Counted from the stretch's first letter, positions 44,001 through 56,239 are shown. The stretch: 64,000 nucleotides of DNA from Azolla pinnata (GCA_037176905.1 JBBBWG010025556.1:1-64000), one strand, 5' to 3'. Numbers and translations: made by a program. The notes: generated by a model from the letters alone, not told the origin.

Positions 44001-44724
44001 TGCACACTCTGAAACAATTCTTTGCAGGGCCAAATCTTGCAATAAAGTGTAGAACGTTTTTGTTTTTTTTTCAGGGAATTTGGATTATATGTACTCAGTC
44101 AGCAGACTGGAAACCATTACAGTTTCTCATTTTTGGCTATATATGGCGTATATTCCACAAATTGAAAGAATACGAACCACCTGCGCCCCCTGTCTTCAGT
44201 GTATTTCATTGTTACATTCTCATGACATGCTTAAACTTCATGATTGTTAAGCTAATGTTATATTTTATATTGACAGGAAGAAGAGGATCAAGGGAAACCT
44301 TCTAATAATAGTGGCAAACGTCTCCTTCGAACTCTTGGTCTTGTCTTTGGCTGTGTTGCTGTTTCGTCATTGGTAGTGTTCTTGCTTCAACATAAAACCA
44401 AGAGTCTTAAATGTCTTGCAGTAGAATTTCACCATGAAGTTTTTCTTAGAAACAGATGATAAACCCTATAAAATGCATGTCGATATGATATTTTGATTGA
44501 ATGTAGGGATACACTGGTGTCTTGAATGCAGTTGAATTCATAGCTAAGTTTGTTCCACGATATTTGGTTAGTGGGCAGGTAAGTACCTCATTGTGATATC
44601 TTAAATGTTTTTGCATAGTACTCTTTTCTGACAAGATATAGTCTTTATTTTATTTCTGCAGGAGCTTGTTATAACTGTAGCAACAGCAGTTCTGCTTTTC
44701 TTCATGGGATCATATTATCGATAG
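40931..44724 (+). CDS. CPP1: CPP1-like chloroplast J-like membrane protein
   Basis: Ten exons: 40931-41013, 41254-41356, 41510-41614, 42132-42209, 42851-42906, 43034-43091, 44075-44200, 44277-44372, 44507-44578 and 44662-44724. Total 840 nt, 279 residues, in frame throughout. The first about 50 residues (MALSSFFLPPALKLPSRAS) look like a transit peptide. A J-like domain starts ENPYQ, VLGVSPFESFDKIKTAFTKK and ends AYDKIMMAQLSNRKQG, without an HPD triad. Then come SKEVRYADRQPIVPWGPR and three hydrophobic helices, ending MGSYYR. This matches Arabidopsis CPP1/CDF1 (At5g23040), an envelope/thylakoid holdase that stabilises protochlorophyllide oxidoreductase. The acceptor of exon 2 (CAAAG at 41249-41253) was chosen because it keeps frame; GGAAG at 41263 would also do so and shorten the N-terminus. 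Confidence 0.93.
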
Positions 44725-46303
44725 TGTTGTACAGTGGCATGAAGAATGTTCATTGCTTGATAGATCAGTTTAGGAGAAAATATTTTTGCAGGCTTATACT
44801 CCTTCACCGAAATTCATTATGAGTAACTAGGGGTCTTCTAGCAAGTATACCATAAATCTCAAAACTTCAAGCAAGATTGACAGGGTCTTTATGTGCTAAA
44901 ATTTAGTCGGATGCGGATTATCATGTACAATTATTTCTTCCTCATTGAGCTTGGTACTTCGGCAAAACTTACTTCCAGAGATGTATATGGATGTGCTAGT
45001 CTGATGCAGATTATCACGTATGATTAATTCTTCCTCATCAGCTTGTTACATCATGATCGATCATACACTTTGGCAACCTTTCTGTATGGTAATAGGCTGA
45101 ATATAGTCTTTTTATTCTTCATCTGAAAGCCATATTCAGGTTTGATCAGCATGGAATTATATACACCAATTTGCTTCCATCCCCAAATATACTCTGCATT
45201 CAAGAAACTGGTTGAATGGTTATCGAATGCATTCACGTGCTCATGTCAATACTGCTTCCTAATTATTGTTTGTAAGGAGATGGAATCCTACTACATGGTT
45301 TGTGACCTTGGTATTTCTTTAGATGTTCTGATTATGAATGAATTTAAGCCCCACAAAAAGATGTACTGATTATGAATGGATTTCAGCCCCACAAAACAAG
45401 ATGTTGTGTCCTTGAACTAAAGCAAGAGAAAGTCTTGATGAAATTATACATGCTGTAGAAGAAAATATCATATAATTGTTTGCGGAGATTGGATAAAAGT
45501 CAACTATGTAAGTAAGCATTTGGGACTAAGCGAATTTTCAAGGATCACAAGGTTGGAAGCCTCCTATGTTATGCATTTCCCCATACATACATTGATATTC
45601 ATACAACAATGAACTGGACCACCTTCATATAGAGAGAAACCCAACTCTTCTAGCCACTCAAAAAAGGGACCAAGCCATAATTTTAGAGCATTTGAATCGG
45701 ACTACCACGTCAAATCCAAAACACCCCAATTGTGCCAAACTAAGTCTAGCATGAAGCTTTTGGTTTCCCCATTTGGGTTCAGCTTAGATCAAACTGTTGC
45801 GAATTCATATAGCTAGAAGCTGTGCAATTGCAAACCACCTGAGCGATGAAAAAACCGAGCTTTTCCGCCGAGGACTTCAAAACGACATTGCAAAAATCAA
45901 TCTCTAGTAAGCAGCAAAGGCCTGATAGATGTTTCCTTGCACGACAAATCGGGGAGTATACAGGAGGCAAGCTTCGATTATGGAAACGGAGACAAGCACT
46001 ATACGGAAAGAGCAGAGCATACACAAACCCGAAACCCTAATCCCTAAACTCTAAACCCTAAACCCTAAACCCTAAACCCTAAACCCTAAATCCAAACCCT
46101 AAACTGCCAGATCAGATCACTTGTCCTCTTTGCAGTGAATCAATCCATTTGGTTTTTCAATCACTCCTGAACTATTTTTCTCGCTGACTTGTGAAAATTG
46201 GAAGAAGAAAAACTTCCTTCAAAACTTTCTTCTTCCTTCAAAACGTAAAAACGAAGGAGGTCTTCTTCTGCGCATTCTGCAGCGAGCAGAACGGGGACGT
46301 TGG
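44725..46303. other. Intergenic region between CPP1-like and NTR
   Basis: No supported gene. It contains two imperfect direct duplications in the CPP1 3' flank: a 93-bp period starting at 44905 and 44998, and a 38-bp period at 45328 and 45366 with GATTATGAATG. A telomeric tract lies at 46032-46105 before NTR. Confidence 0.6.
46032..46105. repeat. Interstitial telomeric tract (CCCTAAA) upstream of NTR
   Basis: About nine CCCTAAA units with a few base changes, ending about 200 bases before the NTR start codon. Here the 7-base unit is kept, unlike the 8-base unit at 39691-39787. Confidence 0.92.
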
Positions 46304-49265
46304 ATGTGTCTGATCTTCTCCAGGGTCGCCATCGCCCGCAGTGCGACGAGGAGCTCACGCTCCCTCCTCCGCTTCCCAGCAGCCATCATCCCCTTCTTCT
46401 TCTTCGGCAGGCGCAGCGCCAGCGGAACAGGGATGGCGGGGAAGGAAGACGGGGAAGGGGCAGTGATGAGGACCCCCGTGTGCATCATCGGCTCCGGACC
46501 GGCGGCCCACACGGCGGCGATCTACGCTTCCCGGGCGGAGCTCAAGCCCATCCTGTTCGAGGGGTGGATGGCTAACGGCATCGCTCCTGGTGGGCAGCTC
46601 ACCACAACCACGGACGTCGAGAACTTCCCCGGGTTCCCCGACGGGATCACGGGCCTGGAGATCACGGAGCGGTTCCGGCAGCAGAGCCTGAGGTTCGGGA
46701 CGCGGATAATCACGCAGACGGTCTCCAGGGTTGACCTCTCCGCCCGCCCATTCAAGGTCCGTTTATCATTTGTTGAGAAGCTGGATCTGATGTGGGTAAA
46801 GGAGCGATTTTTATTGCTGTGATGCCAGTGCTGTAGAATAGGATCTAACACGGTAAAGCGTTGTGAACCCCTGTGAAATGTGAATGAATGTACATGTGAA
46901 TTATTCCATGTGAACCATGCGATCATTCACAGGGAAAATAGCTTGTGGCATTTGTGCTTGAATACCTCGTGGCCTTCCTACCTAAAGAGCGATTTTCATT
47001 ACAATGATGATAGAGCGATAGATTAGGCTAGACATGATAAGTGCCATGAACATATGTAGATTGTGAATGTATATGTGAATGACAATGCAAGCATTCAAGA
47101 AGAAAATAGCATGTGACGTTCTTGGATGAGTGTCCTGAGGTCTCCCCCAAAAAAGACTGATTCTTATTGCAATGATGCGGGGTCTGCAGAATGCACTATA
47201 GCATATGTTAAATATTTGTCACCACGCATGAATGTGAGTGTACCTGTAAATGATTCGGGTGTTCAAGTGGAAAATAGGATGTGCGATCTCAATCAAATGT
47301 CCCAAGGTCTTCCTACCCAAGGAGCGATTTCTATCATGATGATGTGAGGGCTATAAAATAGGCGATACATTGTAAGTATCATGAGCGCACATGAATGCAC
47401 TCATGAATGATATATGAGTATTCGAGGGGAAAATAGCAAGTGACATTTGTGCATGATTTTGCCAAGGTCTTCACGGAGGAAGGCCGCGAGGTGGAGGCGG
47501 AGACGGTGATTGTAGCCACAGGAGCTGTGGCCAAGCGCCTAGACTTCAAAGGCTCAGCTGATGGCGAGGATGGGTTCTGGAACAAGGGCATCTCGGCCTG
47601 CGCTGTCTGCGATGGTGCTGCCCCCATCTTCCGCAACAAGCCATTGGCTGTCATCGGAGGCGGAGACTCTGCCATGGAAGAGGCCACCTTCCTCACCAAG
47701 TTTGCCTCCCTTGTGTACATCATCCACCGTCGCGACACCTTCCGTGCCAGCAAGATTATGCAGAAGAGGGCTCTCGAGAACCCCAAGATCCAGATCCTCT
47801 GGAACTCTGAGGTTGTTGAAGCTTATGGCAATGACCGTGGCCTCCTCTCCGGACTCAAGGTCAAGAATTCCGCCACTGGCCTCGTCTCCGATGTCGCTGT
47901 CTCTGGGCTCTTCTTTGCCATTGGCCATCAGCCTGCCTCCAAGTTCTTGGACGGGCAGCTCGAAACTGATGCTGATGGCTATGTCATCACAAAACCTGGT
48001 TCTACACAAACCAGCGTACCCGGTGTATTCGCTGCAGGGGATGTTCAAGACAAGAAATGGAGACAAGCTATCACATCAGCTGGAACAGGTTCTACTTCCT
48101 TTATCTTTTCTCCCCCTTTGATATGCTATTCTGTATTTTTCCTGTTCAGTATGAATACCAATGCAAAAAATTTGGTCGGGAAAAACCTCTGATTTCGTTA
48201 TATCATTTGTTTGGACAACGCTGCTCAATAAATTCCTATGACATCTTTTATTATGCTTCTCAAAAGGGTAAGAAAAGATTGGGTATAGTCAACAAAATAC
48301 CAGGAAAATGATGGGAAAGATCTCTTTTAGAGAGATATCTAGGGAGGTTAAGAGGTTGGTAATTATTGGGGCTACATCTATGGCTGACAGAATGTTTGTC
48401 TTTTATAGTGTCTGACTTGTTTGGTAGGATGGTTGGTTTCTACGTATATATTTTTAGTCCTGGGCATCTATGTCTGGGTTTTTGAAGTCCTCAGGCTGGT
48501 TGTATACATGTAGACATCATTGATCAAGACTGAGGGGGTATACATGTGGGTGTGGCAGACATTGTCTGTCATCTTTCCCATGCCATGTCTGGGATATTCC
48601 AGCAAGATACAGAAACCATAACTCCAACCCTATGCCCTTGGGTGTAAGATTGTCTCTTTTGTAGCCCATCATAGGAGTGATGTTTATCATACAATGCATG
48701 AACCTTGATGTTGAATATACACTTGATTTCTCAAGATTTTTTGCTAAGATAATGCTCTAAGTACTTTCTGCATCTGGGAGTGTTTCACATGTCAAAGCTC
48801 TAGAGACAAATCGTTCCATACCCAGCCTGGTCAATATTTCAGGAGGTGGTAGTGCCAAGAGTATGGTCGTCTCACCGAATAGACTCACTTAAGCATCTTT
48901 GTGTCACAGGAATTGTTTTGGTGGGAGTATTCAAGCAAAACACTAGGGTAGGGGTTGTGATTGAGGATTTAGCAGGGCAGCAATGCATTAGAACATTAGC
49001 ATCTCATTCATGGTTCATGGATAAGAAATGAAACCGCATGGCTGGATTACAGCTCTATGCTTGGATTTACACTCGTTTAATTTCTTTCCATCAATGTGAC
49101 ATCTATTTGTCAACTGGTGTGATGTAGTTTGACATATCCACTCATTTACGGGCATTGTGTCACCGTTATTTTAATAAATTCATCTTTCTTCCAGGATGTA
49201 TGGCTGCATTGGAAGCAGAACATTACTTGCAAGAGCATGGCATACAAACAAACAAGTCAGATTGA
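46304..49265 (+). CDS. NTR: NADPH-dependent thioredoxin reductase (NTR)
   Basis: Three exons: 46304-46756, 47467-48088 and 49195-49265; 1146 nt, 381 residues. The FAD-binding motif is [21 protein letters not shown] (its GxGxxA core near residues 63-68), followed by [17 protein letters not shown]. The redox-active disulfide is Cys196-Cys199 (ACAVCDGA). The NADPH-binding motif is [13 protein letters not shown], then [10 protein letters not shown], and the FAD-closing motif is [17 protein letters not shown]. The last exon encodes [11 protein letters not shown]. This is the two-domain NTRA/NTRB type, which reduces h- and o-type thioredoxins in cytosol and mitochondria. There is no C-terminal thioredoxin domain, so it is not NTRC. 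The N-terminus before Met45 is Arg- and Ser-rich ([20 protein letters not shown]) and suits a mitochondrial presequence; starting at Met45 or Met56 would give a cytosolic form. Confidence 0.97.
46801..47466. repeat. Tandem ~146-184 bp repeats filling NTR intron 1
   Basis: Four diverged units start at about 46801, 46985, 47152 and 47321, each beginning GAGCGATTT or similar and containing ATGATG, GTGAATG, GGGAAAATAG and CATTTGTGCATGA. Each unit ends in a sequence like CCAAGGTCTTCC, which closely resembles the true intron 1/exon 2 junction. Confidence 0.85.
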
Positions 49266-51064
49266 CTAGTTTCTTCAACTGAAAGATCCCGTCTGCATAT
49301 CCATGAATCTCCATCTCGCCTCTGATCCGATTGAGTTCGATGCGTTGCTGAAAACATTACATCTCGGTACAATCATACATGTTGCTTCAGTTGCAAAATC
49401 AGCACAATGCCAAACAGTATTGATCAAATGTTTGGGGCCCTCTTATTGTTTCTTTTGTGCAGCCTCTCTTATTATATATGGGATTTTTCTAGTACTGATT
49501 ACAATCATTAAAAACTGGGATTTTTTAATTGAACTGGAATTTTTTACATTTCATTGCACATCCTAAGTTTATCAACGTGTTATGATGTGTAAATGCGTTT
49601 AGTGCTTCGATTGTATGCTCTGAAAACTTCAATTTTGGGGTTTGGATTGATCTCCTAAAATTTCAACGTCTAGATGTATAAATTCTTATTTCAACGTCTT
49701 GATATTTCTCGCCTCTAGAGTGAGCTTGAGGCCTCTAGAGTTTTGCCAGCAGCTAGCCCACAGTTTAGGTCACTTCTAAATGCAATATCAGAGGGGACTT
49801 GAAGATTGATATGTGCCAAAGAGAATGATCACCACTCCCAAACATATGACTGCCCTAAAGTGTATCAATCAACCTAATACGGCATATAGAACCAGAGTTT
49901 AGGAACTTACCAAACATCTCTGTTATATATACATTGATGAGTCAGTAAATACAAATCTTATAATGGTATAGGATACAGTAGTTAAGGAGTACACTAGTTA
50001 CAAAATAGAACCAATGGTATGGGGTGTACTAACTAGTTAAGGGTACACTAGTAAGAATGTAGGATTTGCACAACGCAAAGAAGACCCACAGATCGAAATA
50101 GTTTCACTAGTTCAAGTAATACCTGCATTCAGCTAAATCTCTACTAGAATTCTATCGCAATCGCAATAGAGCACTGAAATCTTCTGAGATTTGGGGTGCG
50201 TTAGTAATCCTCAAGAAATGCATACCAAAAAGTACGAGCGAATAAATGATTATGGGCCAATAAATAACTAAGCCATTCATACAAGATCCAGAAAAAAAAT
50301 TGAAGCAAGCTGTGGCGTATAGTCCCTTCAGCAAAGACTGGCTATAGATGCGTACATGTTCATCAAGCATTGAAAATTAATATTCAGAGTGCTAATATGC
50401 TGCTTCAGAAGAAAAAACAGACCAACATCAGGCCTTCAATATGACATAAGCAATGACTTCAGGATTATAGACAGCCAGATATGCCAACTCTGACGTGCTC
50501 TTTTCTCAACTGCTCAGATGATTACTAATTACGTCCAAAATTAACTTGATTCAATTAGCTTGCTTTTGCATTTCTAGAAAGTTCGCTTAGCTTAAAATCA
50601 GCCAGAAAAGGTGCTCTGTAGCAAATATCAGATTCCTCTGGTCAGTGAAACAGAAAGCAAATGAAACCTGACACACCAGGCTTAAATTTGTTGAATAATA
50701 AGCATAAAAGCCAGAAGTGTAGCAAACTAAATCCCAAAATGAAACGAGATTCGAACAAATTTGGACGACAAACATAAATACAATAGAAATTATAAATGAT
50801 CTCAACATAAATAGTTAAAATTAATATCAACGGAATTGCCTAGGCTGCATACATGAGTGATGAATGTAGCTAGCAGCCCAGAACTAATCCTGCTGCAGGG
50901 TAATACAAATCTATAGTTCAAAGCCTATCCATACAAAAGCACCCAAGAAAAACAAACAGTTTCGCAATACCTCATCTCACATAAACAGTTCTTAGGATAA
51001 TATCTAAATACACTCTGGAATAGTTGTGCAACAATACCCGAATCGATTGCCTCTTGCCATCATT
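49266..51064. other. Intergenic region between convergent NTR and LRR genes
   Basis: About 1.8 kb of AT-rich sequence. No supported gene. Short TACACTAGTTA-type repeats occur near 49985-50055. Confidence 0.6.
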
Positions 51065-54000
51065 TCATTCCTCCTGGAACACAGGCTCACTCCTACTGCG
51101 ATGCATGGAAACGAGACCTGTATCAAAGGCAAAACTACTATATGTGATCACAGGTTCCCTCCCATGATTTCTTTCACCATGATGGCGGCCGCTTGTTCCA
51201 GTGTTATCATTATGCTGGTGATGATGATGATGCTTAGATTTTGTCTTCTTCTCCGAATCCTTATTGGTTCGATTTGAGACTGGTTTCTTCTGTGATCGCT
51301 GCTGACTTGAAGCCCTCAACGATCTAATGCTACCACCTTTATGGCTTGACTTACTACGATGTGTCCCCAGGGCAGCCCTTGCAACGCTATCAATCACAGC
51401 TTCTCTCACAGATACAGCCTTGATTGCATGCTTATTGAGGTACGTTACATGAGGAGCAAGACTTGTAACGAGTTTCCGCACTTGCTCGTCACCGATGTTG
51501 GCTAAAATAGGATTCCCAACAAGATTGAGTGCAAGCAAAGAGCTGTAGTTTGCAGCAAGTTGGCCAAGGCCCTTGGATGTTGCTATCTTATTATGGCTGA
51601 GATCAAGCACGCTTAATTTTAATAACCTGTGTAGACCTTCCACTTCAGCAATCTTATTTCCCGCCAAATAGAGCTGCTTGATAAGCGTGCAATTCGCCAA
51701 GCCTGAGAATTGAAGGTTAAAACTGTTAAATCCTTTATATTGAGCTTTGGAGACATAAGAGGTTACTTCTCCTCACCATGACCAATTTTAGAGATTCTAT
51801 TGTGAGAAAGATTCAGAATCCGCAATCGAGTCAATTCCCTGAGGCCTTCAATTTGTGGAATCTTATTATTCGAGAGATCCAGCACATGAAGGCTTTGTGG
51901 TAAACATCCTGCTGGAACTCGTGCTAAGATGAACACCATACAAAACATTTTATGACTTTGACAAGACATTGATGAAAATTCAACAATAGACAACAGAAAA
52001 AACTATAGCGCACTTACTGATCGAGTTCCCAGAAAGGTAGAGTGTCTTTAAGCAATTGAAATGACCAATTTGTGGAACATCCCGCAAATTAATGCCATTG
52101 AGATGAGCGACAGTAGAAAATGCATGCAAAGTTCGAGGAATAGCATTTGCAACTTCACAGCTGGCAGCAACTGAAATTGGCTGTTGAGAATTTGAGCTTT
52201 CACCAACTTCCTCAGTTGCAATTACCATCTCTTCATATTCAGGTTCCTCGATGTTGTTGATCCATTCTTCCACTCGACTTAAATTTTTATTGCAGGAGAG
52301 ATTACTACTGGCAGGTTTTGCTTGTATGTCAGAAATACTTAATCCTTTATCCACCACTGGTCCTAAATTCTTACTAGCTAGGACCCACCAGTCAGGATCT
52401 TTACCTTCGGAAGTTTGTTCCTCTTGAATCAGCTTTCCATGATATTCGGTTGGCATATCATAGACATCCAATCTGTCATTTCTTATTTCAGTATAATGTT
52501 CATTTGTTCGGACTGATAGATTGTCCATCATATCTACTGAAGTGACTGATTTTGACACGAAAGAATGTGATTCATGATTCTGCGAGGAAACAGAACCTTC
52601 CACCACAGACCCATTTCTATGCAAAACTGGAGATCCATTTAATGACCGCATCTCCTCTCTTTGATAAACACCTGGATCACTAAGATGCCCAGCCTCCAAA
52701 TCATCATCACACTCTGTCCTATCACATTGGGACGGTGGGGCCTTATCCGGACTAACCTCGTTGATGAATAAACCTTCCACATAATGTTCCACAAACTCTC
52801 GCTGTTTCCCATCATTATAGAAATCCATGGTAGGAGACATAACTTCGATTCTCACTGGCCTGGGTGAGATTTGAGATTCTTGTCTGGTGCTATCTCCTCC
52901 TAAAGACTCTGAATCACTTTCGCCTGAATAGTTGTCGAATGAATCACTACCCAGCTTCTCACCATCATGGAGGGACCTAAGACACCTCATACTTCCATTT
53001 CCTGTATATTCTTCGACAAGAAGAAAGCTCTCAGAACTACCTACAGTTTTACCATCTAGAATGTTGCCCTCTGCAATAGCCTCTTTGGCATTTTTAGCAA
53101 TCTGTGCATTTCCATTATCCAGAGCCTTATCAATAACAATAGATAACTTCTCAAGTGTGCCATCTATCTCAGTGTCTATTCCACCAGGAAACTCCTTCCC
53201 AGCAGAAACCTTTGGAGGACTTGCAAAATATGCTGACTTGACGGCATAATCATCATTCTTTCGAGATTGACTGCTTTCTAAATTGCACTCTTCCGTGAGA
53301 CTTGATACATTGATATGTGTATTTCCATTACTCAGAAACCCATTAGCATGGGAGGAAATTTGCTCACTATCTACACTGTGAGGTGACTGGTCAGATAGTG
53401 GATCATTTATGAATCTGCCAACTGACAGCTTTGCATCAGTAAAGACATCTGGCAGATCCATGGCATTCTTTCCAGAGAATAGCTGCATAAGAGTCAACCT
53501 AGTATCAGACAAATAAATGACACAGGATATCAACAACATTTCCTACAAAATAGCAACACAATAATAAACTAACCTGAGGATTCTGTGTCATCTCAGCACA
53601 ATGCATAGCTTTTGCCACTTTGCTTTTCTTACTAAAGAAAGATAAGCAAAAAAGCTTTCCCATCAGAGAAGTTTCTTCCCAGTAAAGAATCTTGAAAACT
53701 TCTCTAGCTTGATAAGATTAACTTAATCAGAGATGCAGCAGCAGACCGCCCCACCAGAAAGTACAATGCAAAATACAAGTGTTCTAAGTGATACCCAGAG
53801 GGTAACCTTGCAAGCTACATCAGGAATGCAATCACCTAAACTCAATATTTGGTGACCCTGTATCTATTTAACCATAATCCACGAACAATCCTTGAAGCAT
53901 GCGGCAGAACCTCCAGACAAAAGACTCATTTGCATTGAGTTGGACCTTAAAATTGCTTAATCTGTCGGGCCACCCCCGCACCTTTCCAATGGTGCGCCAC

Positions 54001-54833
54001 CGAAGACTCACAAGCACGGCCAGAGTGAAAAATCCAAACGGCCGCAGCCTATTAATTGCAATCTGATTCTGATAAAAAAAAAGGAGACCATACTTAGAAA
54101 GATTACAAAAGATGTACACTCGCCTATAAAATGTTAAGCATACAAGACCANNNNNNNNNNNNNNNNNNNNNNNNNNNNNNNNNNNNNNNNNNNNNNNNNN
54201 NNNNNNNNNNNNNNNNNNNNNNNNNNNNNNNNNNNNNNNNNNNNNNNNNNTACAACAGCTGTTAGATACATCAAATGCTATATCTTTGACCACTCTCTCC
54301 ACCTGTAATCCTTAATTCACCGTGTATAAAATCTTAAGCATACAAGCCCATACAACAGCTGTTAGATACATCAAATGCTATATCTTTGACCACTCTCTCC
54401 ACCTGTAATCCTTAATTCACCGTGTATCTACTACCTCCAAACTTCACAGCAGCACTTACTCACGATTTCTCGTTACCCTGATTTTCCATATTGTTTCTCT
54501 CAGTTTTCACTTCAGGCTTCTTTTATTTTCTTGATCTGCCTCTGATCTCTCATTCTTTCAACATGATTCTCTTTATTCTCTTTATCGGCCATCCTTACCT
54601 TGCCTTTTCAATCTCGTATTTTCGTCATTCGTTGTCATCTCCTAACTCTTACCTTACCAATGGACCTTTCCCCTTCCCCTTCAAGGTTGTTTCTTGTCCT
54701 ACAGGCATATTTCTCTATTCATTCATAGTTTCTCTGTGTGCTATTCCTTTTATTTGAACTCACCGTATCGCCTTTTTGTGTTCATCCAGTTTTACCTCTG
54801 TCTGTTGCAATCTTTGGGTCTAGCCAGTTTTAC

Positions 54834-54918
<85 letters not shown>

Positions 54919-55940
54919 CTTTGCTATTATTTATTCACTCTGTCAGCCTCCTTCCTCCCTCTTCTTTTAATTAACCACTTTAAAACTTTCCAATCACAAT
55001 CTTGGCTCAAAACTCTCACTCTTTCCCTTGATCTACACTCTTTCCTCTCATGTTCTCCGATTAATTTTCTATTATTCCTTAATCTAATACACAAACTTGT
55101 TTTATGTTTTCTCATTCACCATCCCTTACGGCCCCCTTCCGTTTCTTGATTCCTTCCATCCAACTCATCTATCGCTTCCTTTACCAACAATGTCTTCTCC
55201 TCCCATTCTGTTCTTTCCAAACAAAAGCTCAACCTTCTCAGGCGATCTCATATTCCCTATTTTTCAATCTGCCTGCTCTCTTGTTCTTATTATTCTTCTA
55301 TCACCTGCCTGAAGAAGATGTCTTCACTCTTCCCTTCCCAATTTGCTCCCCTTCTTTGCCCCTCCAGCCTTCCTAAATGCTTTGGGAAGCAGGACGTCGT
55401 CGTGTCAAAGCATCAAGAACCTACGCAAGCCTAAACTAGACACAAAATTATACAAAGAGAATAACCCAGTACTCCAAGACGGCGTCGTTGGTTCACAAGG
55501 TCTTCTAGTTGAAAGGCGGAGCAATACATAGATGGCGTGAAATGGAAACGAGAAGATTCCCAGCGAGTCGCCCACAAGCCAATCGAGAGGCAAAAGGATG
55601 GAGGGATCAGAGAAGGTTGGAAAAAGGGGGCGGGGGGAAGGCGAGCGAGGAATTAGGGTAAGGGTTAGGGTTAGGGTTAAGGAGTAGGGCTTGGGGGGGG
55701 GGGCACGGATTCGGCAAGCGCAAACGAAGGAAGAGAGGAGAAAGGAAGGGAGGAAGGAAGGAAGGCGTACCTTGGAACAAGCGTGAAGCGAGGAGCGATG
55801 GCGACGCCTCCCAGCGTCAGAGTCTGTGAGATGATGTCTGTGCTTGTTCTGCGTCCAGGGGAAAGAACTGTGGGAGAGGGGATCCCTAATGATAAAGCTG
55901 TGGCGATGGAGGAGGGCACAGTGTCGTCGCTCTGCTGCAC
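51065..55940 (-). CDS. SDS22-like leucine-rich repeat protein (annotated in plants as outer-arm dynein light chain 1-like)
   Basis: Five exons on the minus strand: 55771-55940, 53574-53631, 52018-53482, 51777-51923 and 51065-51702; 2478 nt, 825 residues, all in frame. The first 540 or so residues are acidic and Ser-rich with no clear fold, containing DPDWWVLASKNLGP and RVEEWINNIEEP. About six SDS22-type LRRs follow: LNGINLRDVPQIG, LKTLYLSGNSITRVP, LHVLDLSNNKIPQIEG, LRILNLSHNRISKIG, IKQLYLAGNKIAEVEG and LSVLDLSHNKIATSKG, then a cap with NPILANI. The tail is basic, with a His run (KHHHHHQH). Plant proteins with this layout (At4g03260-like) are named after outer-arm dynein light chain 1, although seed plants lack dynein; function unknown. 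The first exon is inferred from matching phase and a good donor, and is the least certain part. Intron 1 contains the assembly gap. Confidence 0.85.
54125..54427. repeat. 100-bp tandem repeat cut by the assembly gap
   Basis: One full unit starts at 54251 and the next at 54351, exactly 100 bases later, nearly identical. The sequence left of the gap (54125-54150) matches the end of the same unit (TATAAAAT, TTAAGCATACAAG). The true copy number is therefore hidden by the gap. Confidence 0.88.
54151..54250. other. Assembly gap of 100 unknown bases
   Basis: A run of exactly 100 N, the usual placeholder for a gap of unknown size. It falls inside intron 1 of the LRR gene, in a 100-bp tandem repeat. 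Confidence 0.97.
54841..54915. repeat. CT microsatellite in intron 1 of the LRR gene
   Basis: About 37 uninterrupted CT units. The Ser-Leu frames across it are artefacts of the repeat. Confidence 0.95.
55654..55681. promoter_or_regulatory. Short TTAGGG tract in the first intron of the LRR gene
   Basis: GGGTTA units repeat three to four times just after the donor of exon 1 (minus strand), so the gene's transcript strand reads AACCCTAACCC. It resembles a telo-box cluster. Confidence 0.5.
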
Positions 55941-55988
55941 GGGGAAGGTCTATGCAGACCGGTTCTATATGCAGATGAAGGCGGCGCC

Positions 55989-56092
55989 CTCTTCTTCTTC
56001 ATTCTTTCCTTCTTCTTCTTCTTCTTCTTCTTCTTCTTCTTCTTTATTCTTCTTTCTTCTTCTTCTTCTTCTTCTTCTTCTTCTTCTTCTTG
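55989..56092. repeat. TTC trinucleotide microsatellite
   Basis: Nearly pure TTC/TTCTT run of about 100 bases, just upstream of the LRR gene start (minus strand, where it reads GAA). Confidence 0.93.
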
Positions 56093-56154
56093 TCTTCCCC
56101 AGAAAAGACCTGTGTTTTTTCTGCTGCAACTTGCCCTGCTTTTTGTTTTTTTTC

Positions 56155-56236
56155 CTAACCCTAATTGTGCTCTTTTTCTAAACCCTAAATTTGCTCTTTC
56201 TCTAAACCCTAATTTTTCTCTTTTTCTAAACCCTAG
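56155..56236. promoter_or_regulatory. Four regularly spaced telo-boxes upstream of the LRR gene
   Basis: CTAACCCTAA at 56155 and CTAAACCCTA at 56178, 56202 and 56226 are spaced 23, 24 and 24 bases apart, separated by T-rich GCTCTTT spacers. They lie 215-300 bases upstream of the predicted LRR start codon. Confidence 0.7.
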
Positions 56237-56239
56237 TTT

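Noticed and set aside
53868-54302. 144-codon minus-strand frame running through the N gap
   Set aside because: The gap supplies unknown residues, the sequence is a tandem repeat, and the region fits intron 1 of the LRR gene.
54694-55149. Ser-Leu repeat frame around the CT microsatellite
   Set aside because: Translation of a dinucleotide repeat inside an intron of the opposite-strand gene.
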